This document shows positions 1 to 7,749 of a DNA stretch of 64,000 bases, in pieces. Each line of letters starts with the position of its first letter. The first letter of the stretch is position 1. Source of the stretch: Streptomyces reniochalinae (GTDB taxonomy: Bacteria > Actinomycetota > Actinomycetes > Streptomycetales > Streptomycetaceae); NCBI RefSeq assembly GCF_003323735.1, contig NZ_QOIM01000041.1, forward strand, positions 124,001 to 188,000, given 5' to 3'. The notes beneath the pieces are model-generated. The model searched no databases and had not been told where the DNA came from. It worked only from the letters and a program-made list of their open reading frames with translations. Position numbers and translations under genes: made by a program.

Positions 1-1
1 C

Positions 2-349
2 CTGCACCTCTACCACAGCCAGCCGGCAGGGCTGCTGCCGCCGGTCTTCGACGACGGCGACCTGCGGTCCGTGGCGGCGACCTTCACCCGCCACGTCGTG
101 GAGCGGGAAGGCGGCACGGACGGCGGCTCCGGGCGCCCCCGCGTGCGCCCGCGCATGCGGCACGACGTCAGCGGCGGCGGCAAGCCCGGCACCGATCGCG
201 AACAGGCCCACGTCGCCGCGTGGCTGCCGCTGCGGGGCTGGTCGGACGAGGTGGCCGATCTTGTTCACGCCATCCATCCGCCGACCCCACCGCCGCCGGT
301 GATGGGGGTCGACACGTACTGCGCGGCGTTGTTGGCCCGCTGGGCGTGA
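2..349 (+). CDS. C-terminal part of an unrecognised protein (cut by window edge)
   Basis: An open frame enters from the left edge and runs to a TGA at 347-349, leaving the last 115 residues. The visible start reads LHLYHSQPAGLLPPVF; the middle is a Gly/Arg-rich stretch and the end contains GWSDEVADLVHAI followed by a proline run. I do not recognise a family. Codon use looks like the neighbours (GC-rich third positions), so a real coding 3' end is likely, but the low-complexity centre makes this uncertain. The real start lies outside the window. Confidence 0.45.
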   Translation: MHLYHSQPAGLLPPVFDDGDLRSVAATFTRHVVEREGGTDGGSGRPRVRPRMRHDVSGGGKPGTDREQAHVAAWLPLRGWSDEVADLVHAIHPPTPPPPVMGVDTYCAALLARWA

Positions 350-401
350 GCCTCGCGGGGACTTGCCGATAACCCGATAACGGGGTGCCACTGGTCGCCG
401 T

Positions 402-455
402 GTGCGGCCTGCGGGTCGGCTGTGGCTCGTCGCGCAGTTCCCCGCGCCCCTGCGG
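402..455. repeat. Dispersed Streptomyces intergenic motif
   Basis: The gap between the first two genes holds the string GTCGCGCAGTTCCCCGCGCC (about 428-449) within a longer GC-rich segment. From memory this string, usually preceded by ggctgtggct and followed by cct, recurs in intergenic DNA of many Streptomyces genomes. It contains short CGCG inverted elements and could act as a terminator or processing site. Recognition is from recall, not a search. Confidence 0.4.
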
Positions 456-460
456 AGCGC

Positions 461-1651
461 CTAGGCAGCGGACGGTTTGAGTACCGTCTTGACCATGCCG
501 TCCTCCTTGCGCTGGAAGGTGCCGTAGGCTTCGGGCGCCTTCTCCAGCGGCAGGGTGTGGGTGGCGAAGGTGTCCACACCCAGCGGGTCCTCGTCGGTGA
601 GGAGCGGCAGGATGTCGTCCACCCAGTGGTGCACGTTCGCCTGTCCCATGCGCAGCTGGATCTGCTTGTCGAACAGCTTGAGCATCGGCAGCGGGTCGGC
701 CGCGCCCCCGTAGACGCCCGAGAGGGACACCGTGCCGCCACGGCGCACCACGTCGAAGGCCGCGTTGAGCGCCGCCAGCCGGTCCACACCGACGCGCTGC
801 ATCATCTTCTGGCCCAGCGCCTCCGGCAGCAGCCCCACCGCCTGGTGCGCCGCCTTGGCGACCGGAGCGCCGTGCGCCTCCATGCCGACCGCGTCGATCG
901 CGGCGTCCGTGCCCCGGCCGTCCGTCAGCTCCCGTACGGCGGCCCCGATGTCGTCGTGTTCCCGCAGGTCGAGCGTGTGCACGCCGCGCAGCCGCGCCCG
1001 CTTCAGACGCTCGGGCACCAGGTCGACGCCGATGACCTGGCCCGCGCCCTGGTGCAGCGCGATCCGGCACGCCATGTCACCGATCGGGCCGAGGCCCAGC
1101 ACGGTCACGCTGCCGCCGGCGGGGATGTCCGCGTAGGCCACGGCCTGCCAGGCGGTCGGCAGCACGTCGGACAGGTACACGTAGCGCTCGTCCGGCGGCC
1201 CGTCGGGCACCTTGATGGGCAGGTGGTTGCCGAACGGCACCCGCAGGAACTCCGCCTGCCCGCCCGGCACCTGGCCGTAGAGCTTGCTGTACCCGAACAG
1301 GGAAGCGCCCGTGCCGTACTCGCGCACCTGCGTGGTCTCGCACTGGGACTGGAGCCCCTGCTCGCACATCCAGCAGGTGCCGCAGTTGACGTTGAACGGC
1401 ATGACGACCCGGTCGCCGGGGGACAGCGCCGCGACCTCCGGGCCGACCTCCTCGACCACGCCCATGGTCTCGTGCCCGAGCACGTCACCCTGGTCCAGGA
1501 ACGGTCCCAGCACCTCGTACAGGTGCAGGTCGGAACCGCAGATCCCACTCGTCGTGACGCGGACGAGGACGTCGTCCGGCTGGGTGATCTCCGGATCGGG
1601 GACGGTCTCCACGCTGACGTTGCGCTTGCCTTGGTAGGTGAGGGCCCTCAT
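461..1651 (-). CDS. Zinc-dependent alcohol (formaldehyde-type) dehydrogenase
   Basis: Medium-chain dehydrogenase of 396 residues that should oxidise an alcohol, or formaldehyde hydrate, with NAD(P). Catalytic-zinc ligands are visible as GICGSD (Cys38) and GHE (His60, Glu61). The structural-zinc lobe has Cys90, 93, 96 and 104. The nucleotide fold is marked by GLGPIG, and a later IDAVGMEAHG segment is typical of glutathione-independent formaldehyde dehydrogenase-like members. The chosen ATG at 1651 has GAGGAG five bases upstream; a GTG one codon earlier is too close to it. It lies about 60 bp behind the SDR gene on the same strand, so the two are probably one operon. The true substrate is unknown. 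Confidence 0.88.
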   Translation of the reverse strand: MRALTYQGKRNVSVETVPDPEITQPDDVLVRVTTSGICGSDLHLYEVLGPFLDQGDVLGHETMGVVEEVGPEVAALSPGDRVVMPFNVNCGTCWMCEQGLQSQCETTQVREYGTGASLFGYSKLYGQVPGGQAEFLRVPFGNHLPIKVPDGPPDERYVYLSDVLPTAWQAVAYADIPAGGSVTVLGLGPIGDMACRIALHQGAGQVIGVDLVPERLKRARLRGVHTLDLREHDDIGAAVRELTDGRGTDAAIDAVGMEAHGAPVAKAAHQAVGLLPEALGQKMMQRVGVDRLAALNAAFDVVRRGGTVSLSGVYGGAADPLPMLKLFDKQIQLRMGQANVHHWVDDILPLLTDEDPLGVDTFATHTLPLEKAPEAYGTFQRKEDGMVKTVLKPSAA

Positions 1652-1712
1652 CACGTCTCCTCGGATCGCGGGCGGTACCGCTTCGGCCGCGGCCCGGCCC
1701 GACGGGTGGCTT

Positions 1713-2633
1713 TCAGGTCTGGTTGAGGCGGCGCGCCGCCCGGTCGTTGAGTGCGCTGACGGTGGACTGCCAGCGGGAGCGCCCCTTCCGTCCGGAGGGC
1801 TGCGGCCCCGGCATCAGCCGGGCCACCAGCTCGTTGGTGCGGGTCACCAGCGTCGGAGCCACGCCGTACGCCTTCGCGCCGAGCTGCGCCGCAGGGGTGA
1901 GCACCACCCGGGTCCGCCGCTGTTCGACGGCGTGCACGATGCGCTCGGCGGCGCGCAGCGCGTCCATGGACAGCCCCGGCAGGCCCGCGAGCGTGGCGAA
2001 CCAGGCGTACTCCTTGCCCTTGTCACCGGCGAGCTCCACCTGGTCGTGGGATCCCGTCCGCATCAGACCCGGGTGGACGCCGGTGACGCTGACGCCGTCC
2101 TCGGCCACTTCGGCCCGCAGCCCCTCGGCGAGCGCGGCGACCGCCGACTTCGCACACGAGTACGGCAGCAGATGCGGAACCGGCAGCAGCCCGCCCACCG
2201 AGCCGATCAGCCCAAGACGGCCGCCCGCCGGGCTCTCCCGCAGCTGCGGCAGCGCCTCCATGGAGGTGTGCAGCGCACCGAAGAACATCGTGTCCATGGC
2301 GCTGCGGAACGCCTCGGTGCCCGCCTCCTGAGCGGGCCCCACCTGGATGGTCCCGGCGTTCGCCAGGACCACGTCGAGGCCCCGCTGGTTTTCGGCGGTC
2401 CGCTCCACCAGCGTGCGGACGGCTTCCCGGTCGGTGACGTCGCACACCCGTCCGGTCACCGTGTTGTCGCGTGTTCTGCGGCGCAGCAGGCCGACCGCGT
2501 GGTCGAGCTCCTCCTGGTCGCGGGCCGCGACGGTGACGTCGCAGCGCCGCTCGACGCACTGCCGGGCCAGCAGCAGCCCCAGCCCCCTGGAGCCGCCTGT
2601 CACCAGCACCGACAGATCCGAGAGTGCGTCCAT
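1713..2633 (-). CDS. Short-chain dehydrogenase/reductase
   Basis: 306-residue SDR. The N-terminal cofactor motif VTGGSRGLG, the NAG motif (LANAGTI), a serine in GLIGSVGG and the YSCAK active site (Tyr-x3-Lys) are all present. The C-terminal tail after about residue 250 is basic (GRKGRSRW, NDRAARRLNQT) and could bind membranes or a partner. A longer frame extends upstream, but ATG 2633 has GAGGAGG at seven bases and begins a normal SDR N terminus (MDALSDLSVLVTGG). It is transcribed before the zinc dehydrogenase and is divergent from the F420 oxidoreductase. Substrate unknown. Confidence 0.87.
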   Translation of the reverse strand: MDALSDLSVLVTGGSRGLGLLLARQCVERRCDVTVAARDQEELDHAVGLLRRRTRDNTVTGRVCDVTDREAVRTLVERTAENQRGLDVVLANAGTIQVGPAQEAGTEAFRSAMDTMFFGALHTSMEALPQLRESPAGGRLGLIGSVGGLLPVPHLLPYSCAKSAVAALAEGLRAEVAEDGVSVTGVHPGLMRTGSHDQVELAGDKGKEYAWFATLAGLPGLSMDALRAAERIVHAVEQRRTRVVLTPAAQLGAKAYGVAPTLVTRTNELVARLMPGPQPSGRKGRSRWQSTVSALNDRAARRLNQT

Positions 2634-2656
2634 CGACTGCCTCCTCAACGACGGGG

Positions 2657-2670
2657 GGCTCAGGTGAGCC
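2657..2670. promoter_or_regulatory. Palindrome in the divergent SDR/LLM promoter region
   Basis: GGCTCA-GG-TGAGCC is a perfect 6+6 inverted repeat between the divergent starts at 2633 and 2803. It could be an operator for a dimeric regulator; none is encoded next to it. The same gap also carries two direct copies of CCCGCGTCCA near 2710-2730. Confidence 0.3.
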
Positions 2671-2802
2671 GTCGGTATCCGGCGGTTCCCCTCATCGGCC
2701 GAGTCACACCCGCGTCCACCCGCGTCCACCCGCAGGACAGTGCGCATGCGCGTCAGGCCCAGGAGGTACCCGTGAGACGAGAGCGACCAAGGAGCAGCAC
2801 AC

Positions 2803-3774
2803 ATGCAGATCGGTTACAAGCTCGCGACCGAGCAGTACGGGCCCCAGGAACTGATCCGACAGGCCATCGCCGCCGAGGCCGCCGGATTCGACTTCGTCGA
2901 GATGAGCGACCACTACCACCCGTGGCTGAACGAACAGGGCCACTCCGCCTTCACCTGGAGCGTGCTCGGCGCCATCGCGGCCAAGACCGAGCGCATCGGC
3001 CTGGTCACCGGCGTGACCTGCCCCAGCATGCGCTACCACCCCGCGATCGTCGCCCAGGCCGCCGCCACCATGGCGCTCATCTCCGAGGGCCGCTTCGTCC
3101 TCGGCGTCGGCTCCGGCGAGCGCCTCAACGAACACGTCACAGGACGCGGCTGGCCCGCGGTCTCCGAACGGCACACCATGTTCCGCGAGGCTCTGGAGAT
3201 CATCCGGCTGCTGTGGCAGGGCGGCTACCGCTCCTACGAGGGCACCTACCTGCGGCTTGAGGACGCCCGCGTCTTCGACCTGCCGCCCGAGCAGCCGATG
3301 ATCGCCGTCGCCGCCAGCGGTGCCGCCTCCTCCAGGATCGCCGCCGAACTCGGCGACGCCCTCTTCGCCACCGAGGAGAAACCCGAGATCGTCCGCCACT
3401 ACCGCGAGGCCGGCGGCACGGGGCCGGGCTACGCCGAGGTGCCGGTGGCGTTCGCCGGGAACGAGAGCGAGGGCGCCCAGTCGGCCCTCACCTACTTCCG
3501 CTGGGCGCTCAGCGGCTGGAAGGTGATGAGCGAGCTGCCCAACCCGGTCAACTTCGAGGCCGCCACCGCGCAGGTCCGCGAGGAGGACATCCGCGAGCGC
3601 TTCGCCTGCGGCAACGACCCGTCGCGCTACCTGGAGGTCGCGAAGCCCTTCGCGGACGCCGGGTTCGACCGCCTGGTCCTGATGAACGCGGGCCCCGACC
3701 CGCGGGCCTTCCTCGACTTCTGCGACGCCGAACTGATCAGCCGCCTCAGGGAGCTGAAGCCCGCGAAGAGCTGA
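2803..3774 (+). CDS. F420-dependent LLM-class oxidoreductase (F420-G6P family-like)
   Basis: 323-residue luciferase-like TIM-barrel protein, close in look to the TIGR03557 family that contains F420-dependent glucose-6-phosphate dehydrogenases. Visible features are the N-terminal IGYKLATEQYGP, the DFVEMSDHYHPW segment (His-Tyr-His near residue 38, cofactor and active-site region), TWSVLGAIAAKTERIGLVTGVTCP and ALISEGRFVLGVGSGERLNEH. SD GGAG lies eight bases before the ATG. Coenzyme F420 is the expected hydride carrier; the substrate cannot be told from sequence. It is divergent from the SDR/alcohol dehydrogenase pair. Confidence 0.88.
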   Translation: MQIGYKLATEQYGPQELIRQAIAAEAAGFDFVEMSDHYHPWLNEQGHSAFTWSVLGAIAAKTERIGLVTGVTCPSMRYHPAIVAQAAATMALISEGRFVLGVGSGERLNEHVTGRGWPAVSERHTMFREALEIIRLLWQGGYRSYEGTYLRLEDARVFDLPPEQPMIAVAASGAASSRIAAELGDALFATEEKPEIVRHYREAGGTGPGYAEVPVAFAGNESEGAQSALTYFRWALSGWKVMSELPNPVNFEAATAQVREEDIRERFACGNDPSRYLEVAKPFADAGFDRLVLMNAGPDPRAFLDFCDAELISRLRELKPAKS

Positions 3775-3928
3775 CGCCCGTGCGGAGCCGCCCCTGTGGG
3801 GGAGCCGACCCCTGCGGGGGGGGCTGACGCCCGTGTGGAGGTGCCGGCCGTGAAATTCCGTTGCGGCCACGGCGGCCATGGACTGAGCTGTGCGCGCATC
3901 CCTGTCGAGCCCCTGTACGAGGAGCACC

Positions 3929-4336
3929 ATGCCGCGCGCCGTCAGCCTCATCCGCTCCAGCACCCTGTCCGACGTGGCCGAGTACGCCTACGCGGCGACG
4001 GCACCCGCCAAGGCCCGCCTCGTCTTCCTCGCCGGTGCCTGCCCGCTGGACGCAGAAGGGGCCGTCACCCCGCTCGGCGACCATGCGGGCCAGGCCGCCA
4101 CGGCGGTGGGCAACCTGCGCACCGCGCTGCGGGCGGCAGGCGCGGGGCTGGAGGACCTGATCAGCACCCGGGTCCTGGTGGCCTCAAGCCGCCAGGAGGA
4201 TTTGGTGGCCGCCTGGGAGGTCTACCGGGACGCCATGGGCGCGCACGACGTCCCCTCCACGCTGATGGGCGTCACCGTCCTCGGCTACACCGGCCAACTG
4301 GTCGAGATCGAGGCGGTGGCGGCCGTCCTCGACTGA
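3929..4336 (+). CDS. RidA/YjgF-family protein
   Basis: 135-residue single-domain RidA-like protein. The family hydrolyses reactive enamine/imine intermediates from PLP enzymes; many paralogues have other roles. Seen are VFLAGACPLDAEG, the helix QAATAVGNLRTALRAAG, LISTRVLV, and the C-terminal VEIEAVAAVL in which E. coli RidA carries functional residues. The classic arginine is in STRVLV. ATG 3929 has GAGGA eight bases upstream and fits family length; an upstream in-frame ATG (3890) would add 13 unrelated residues. It follows the F420 oxidoreductase by 154 bp. Confidence 0.85.
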   Translation: MPRAVSLIRSSTLSDVAEYAYAATAPAKARLVFLAGACPLDAEGAVTPLGDHAGQAATAVGNLRTALRAAGAGLEDLISTRVLVASSRQEDLVAAWEVYRDAMGAHDVPSTLMGVTVLGYTGQLVEIEAVAAVLD

Positions 4337-4398
4337 CGGGCAGCCGCTGACGGGGCGCGCCGCGCGCCTGACCGGCAGTCGCCTGACCGGCAGTCGTC

Positions 4399-5742
4399 TC
4401 AACTCGTCGGCAACTGGAAGGGCACCGTGTTCCACGGGCTGCGCGGCGCCCGCGTCAGAGCATGGTGGGCCTCCAGGACGGAGGTGTACCAGTCGCCGAA
4501 GTGCTCGTCGTCGAAGTGCAGGCAGCGCCCCATCACATACGCGGCGGAGAACTCGGCCCACGACGTGTACGTGCCGCGCACGCCCGCGCTCACCCGCTGG
4601 AGCGCGTCGTACATCTCCGCGCGCGTCGCGTAGCGGGCGCCGCGGCCCCAGCGGGCCATCTTCGAGCCCCGCCCCAGATCCCACGCGGCGATGGTGCGGA
4701 CGGTCTCGTCGGGTCCGAGCAGCCCGTCGGCGCGGAAGCGCGCCTCGTAGCGGAGGATCTTGCCGACCATCTCCCGCATGTCGGCGATGAACGTCTCGAA
4801 CTCCGCCCCCTCGGGCGCCTCGACGACGCGCCGCAACGTGCTCTCCACGCAGTCCCGCCACAGCCCCGCGTCCACCGGACCGCGGTCCCCGTGCTCCTTG
4901 CGCAGCGCCAGCCGCGCCCCCAGCACGAAGTCCCAGTACCAGGGGCTGACCTCGCACTCCAGCAACCGCTGCTGGATCTCCAGCCAGTCCTCGCGGTCAC
5001 CGACATCCCAGAAGTCTTCCAGGCGTTCGACCTCGCTGCTGTAGCCGGCGCCGTGCCAGTCCAGGGTGTTCCACGGATCACCGTTGTAGTAGCACAGGTG
5101 CGCACCGCAGGCCAGGCCGTGCAGCAGCGGCCCGGACCCGGGCGCACCGGTGAAGCGCGTGACGACACGGTTGAGCAGGCCCTCCGGATCGAACAGCTCC
5201 TCGTGCAGGTCCGACCACACCTCCCGCTCCTCGTCGTCCACCTGGAACATCACCTGGCAGGGTGTCGCCGCGTTGACCACCAGCACGTCCACCTCGGGCG
5301 GCACGACGTCCGCCAGGGTGCCCAGGGTGATGAACTCGTAGACCACGTAGGGGTGCGGAGGGGGTAGCACCCCGTCGGTGTAGACCTGCGTCATCGTGCG
5401 CACCACCCCGTCGGAGCCGGTGACCTCGCTGGTCCACAGCCGCCGCTCGCCGGGCGCGCGGGTGGTCTGCTCGATCGGCATCGGGTGGTACACACCGTGG
5501 TGCGCGAGGGCACGCAGATAGGTGTAACTCTCGTCGACCGCGGTCAGCTTGTAGAGCCGCCGCTCCAGATCGGCCGGTGCCTGCCAGTGACCGCCGCCCT
5601 CGTTCTCGACGACGGGGAAGATGTCCTCGTGATCGTCCTGCTCGCCTACCGCGTACACCCCTCGCCCCGTTCCGGCCCCGCGCCCTCGCCCCGTTCCGGC
5701 CCCGCGCCGTGCCGAGGCCCCGTGCATGATCCAGTCGATCAC
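4399..5742 (-). CDS. DUF1266 domain protein
   Basis: About 447 residues. The C-terminal third carries the DUF1266 signature: AAWDLGRGSKMARWGRGARYAT, then a Glu-Met-Tyr helix, SWAEFSAAYVMGRCLHF. The central part (CCYYNGDPWNT-like segments, WYWDFVLGARLAL) is soluble and acidic. Start is uncertain: I use GTG 5742 (VIDWIMHGAS); ATG 5727 is five codons later, and the frame stays open to 5880. The first residues after the start are Gly/Arg repeats coded by a 24-bp tandem duplication (about 5662-5709). Function unknown; the family is widespread in bacteria. Confidence 0.75.
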   Translation of the reverse strand: MIDWIMHGASARRGAGTGRGRGAGTGRGVYAVGEQDDHEDIFPVVENEGGGHWQAPADLERRLYKLTAVDESYTYLRALAHHGVYHPMPIEQTTRAPGERRLWTSEVTGSDGVVRTMTQVYTDGVLPPPHPYVVYEFITLGTLADVVPPEVDVLVVNAATPCQVMFQVDDEEREVWSDLHEELFDPEGLLNRVVTRFTGAPGSGPLLHGLACGAHLCYYNGDPWNTLDWHGAGYSSEVERLEDFWDVGDREDWLEIQQRLLECEVSPWYWDFVLGARLALRKEHGDRGPVDAGLWRDCVESTLRRVVEAPEGAEFETFIADMREMVGKILRYEARFRADGLLGPDETVRTIAAWDLGRGSKMARWGRGARYATRAEMYDALQRVSAGVRGTYTSWAEFSAAYVMGRCLHFDDEHFGDWYTSVLEAHHALTRAPRSPWNTVPFQLPTS

Positions 5743-6027
5743 GCTACCGCCCGTGCGGGGCCCGGTGGAGACGGGGTGGAGACGACCGGTGGACCGCCAC
5801 GCGACCGTGGCGGCGCGTCCGGGTGACGGCGTCAACCGCCCCTCACGGCCACACCCGTCGGGTGCCCGGCACCTGCGCACCGGGGCATCGCCCGGGCCGC
5901 GCCCCGGCGAAGGCGCCGGGGGCGCAGCCGTGAGAGCCGTGCCCGGCGTGTGGTGACGGGAGCGGCGTGCGGGGGCGCCGGACGCGCGGACGGGGGCGAG
6001 CAGCGCGTCGGGCGCCGATGCGGCCGG

Positions 6028-6939
6028 CTACGTCCTCCCGGTGTCCGACCCGGGCCCGGAGCCGGACCGCGGGCGGGGACGTGGGCGGCGGCCCTTCGCG
6101 GCCCCGGAAGGCGTCGGTGCGCCGGTCTCGTGCGGGTTCCGTGCCGCGGCCGGCGGGGGCGTGGCCGGCGGTGTCGTCGGCGGCAGCGGCACCGAGGCGG
6201 GCGCACCACCGGGCTGCGCGGGCGGACCCTGCGGCGGCGGAGGCACCCGGGGGCCTTCCTCCGCCGAACCGGGCGCGCCCGCGGGCGGCTTTGTGGCGGA
6301 GGGCTCCGTCGAGGGGGATTCCGTGGCGGAGGGCTCCGTCGAGGGGGATTCCGCGGCGGAAGACTCCGGGTCGCACGACTCCGCGGCGGGAGGCTCCGCC
6401 GCCGTCGCTCCCGCGCTGCCGGGCACCGCGCTGTCGGGCACCGTGCTGTCGGGTACCGCGCTGTCGGGCACCGTGCTGTCGGGTACCGCGCCGTCGGGCG
6501 ATGGCACGTGCGCCACGCCCGCAGGGCTGGCGTCCGGCGCCGTGGCCGTGCCCTGGCCCGATCCCGCGGGTGCGGCGCCGAGAGCGGCCGCACCCGGGCG
6601 GGCGCGCGTCCCGCCCCGTGCCGCGTTGCGCAACGCCAGCGCGCACGCCGCCAGCAGCGCCGTGACGACCAGGGCGGCCGCCCAGCCGGGCATCACCGAC
6701 GCCAGCAGCAGTCCGATCGCCACCGCCAGTGCCGCACCCGCGTAGAGGGCGAGGACACCGGCGCCCGTGTTGAGTTTCAGGGCGCGGGTTCCCAGCCTGG
6801 CGCGGAACTCGGCGCGCAGGTCGTTCTCCACGGACTCCACCTGCTCGCGTACCAGGCGCGCCACAGAATCGGACAGGTCGCCCGTCGAGGCGGGGCCCGG
6901 GACCGCGCCGCTTCTCGGAATCGTCGACTTGGCACTCAT
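6028..6939 (-). CDS. Holin-X-like membrane protein with repeat-rich tail
   Basis: 303 residues from ATG 6939. The first part (LSDSVARLVREQVESVENDLRAEF, then two hydrophobic segments LALYAGAALAVAIGLLLASV and AALVVTALLAACALAL) matches the actinobacterial Holin-X/phage-holin superfamily III layout of an amphipathic helix plus two membrane spans. The second half is an extended Pro/Ser/Glu region with five VPDS(T/A) pentapeptides and two PSTEPSAT(E/K) decapeptides. This tail is unusual for the family and likely cytoplasmic or cell-wall facing. A longer upstream start at 7053 would overlap the divergent terD promoter and is rejected. Exact role unknown. Confidence 0.72.
   Translation of the reverse strand: MSAKSTIPRSGAVPGPASTGDLSDSVARLVREQVESVENDLRAEFRARLGTRALKLNTGAGVLALYAGAALAVAIGLLLASVMPGWAAALVVTALLAACALALRNAARGGTRARPGAAALGAAPAGSGQGTATAPDASPAGVAHVPSPDGAVPDSTVPDSAVPDSTVPDSAVPGSAGATAAEPPAAESCDPESSAAESPSTEPSATESPSTEPSATKPPAGAPGSAEEGPRVPPPPQGPPAQPGGAPASVPLPPTTPPATPPPAAARNPHETGAPTPSGAAKGRRPRPRPRSGSGPGSDTGRT
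6301..6360. repeat. 30-bp tandem duplication in the Holin-X-like gene
   Basis: Two 30-bp copies (6301-6330 and 6331-6360) differ at one base, and a third partial copy precedes them. On the minus strand they code the acidic Ser/Thr/Glu decapeptides of the protein tail, so copy-number change would stay in frame. Confidence 0.8.
6421..6495. repeat. 15-bp minisatellite, five copies
   Basis: Five 15-bp units (6421, 6436, 6451, 6466, 6481) of the form GGGYACCGYGCYGTC, alternating between two variants, which implies a 30-bp higher-order unit. They code (VPDS[T/A])n on the minus strand. Length change is in frame. Confidence 0.85.
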
Positions 6940-7103
6940 GAGGCGGCGGGTACCCCGCACCGAAGGGCTATGCCGCCCGCCTCCCGTCCGCCCGCTTCGG
7001 GCGCAAACTCTCCTGAGCCGACCGGCGTTGACGTGGCAAGATGGAACCACCACACGGATCGGCGTACGGCCGCGCGAGGAAGCGGGACGAGGAGGGGTGC
7101 ACG

Positions 7104-7643
7104 GTGAGCAGTCTCAACAAGGGCCTCGAAAAGGTGGAGGTCACCCTCAAATGGGACCCCAGTCCCCTGGGGGAGCCGGACCACGACCTGGACATAGTGG
7201 CCGGCACCTACACCGCCGATGCCCCGTTCGGTGACCCCGACTACCTAGTCCACTTCGACAGCCGCTCGCCGGACGGCACCATCACGCTGAACCGCGACAG
7301 CAAGACCGGGCAGGGCTTCGGATCGGACGAGGTGATGACCCTCGAACTCGACCGGCTCGCGGAGACGTACGTCCGTGTCGTGATCGGCGTCGCCATCCAG
7401 CAGGGCGAGGGCCGCAAGACGTTCGGGCAGATCGAGAACACCGCGGTGCAGATCCGCGAGGGGTACGAGGAGCTGTCCGAGAGCGACCTGGCGGGCGTCG
7501 AGGGCTCCACCGCCGCCACCGTCGCGGAGTTCGTCCGGGGCGAGTCGGGGGAGTGGCACCACAAGGTCGTGCTGCGCGGCTACGACGGCACTCCGGAGGA
7601 GTTCACCGCCCACATGGGCCTCCCGGAGCAGCGCCGGGCATGA
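7104..7643 (+). CDS. TerD-family stress protein
   Basis: 179-residue TerD-domain protein. The family binds calcium through Asp-rich loops and is linked to tellurite resistance and general stress in actinobacteria. Visible marks: NKGLEKVEVTLKWDP at the start, DHDLDIVAGTY, SPDGTITLNRDSKTGQGFGSDEVMT (Asp-rich loop region), and the ending WHHKVVLRGYDG. Start GTG 7104 has GAGGAGG eight bases upstream. It is transcribed away from the Holin-X-like gene, and a strong hairpin follows it. Confidence 0.87.
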   Translation: MSSLNKGLEKVEVTLKWDPSPLGEPDHDLDIVAGTYTADAPFGDPDYLVHFDSRSPDGTITLNRDSKTGQGFGSDEVMTLELDRLAETYVRVVIGVAIQQGEGRKTFGQIENTAVQIREGYEELSESDLAGVEGSTAATVAEFVRGESGEWHHKVVLRGYDGTPEEFTAHMGLPEQRRA

Positions 7644-7699
7644 CGTCCCCCCGGGCGCTGCCCGGGCGCCGCGGGAACGCCCCGGCGGGGCGGAGCACG

Positions 7700-7735
7700 A
7701 AGGGCGGTGGCGGTCGGGTGACCGCCACCGCCCTT
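7700..7735. terminator. Bidirectional hairpin terminator
   Basis: Perfect 16-bp stem (7700-7715 with 7720-7735) and a 4-base GGGT loop, lying between the convergent terD-like gene and the cupredoxin-DUF1080 gene. It starts AAGGG and ends CCCTT, so it has short A and T runs at both edges. Confidence 0.85.
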
Positions 7736-7749
7736 CTCGCGCTGTCGGG

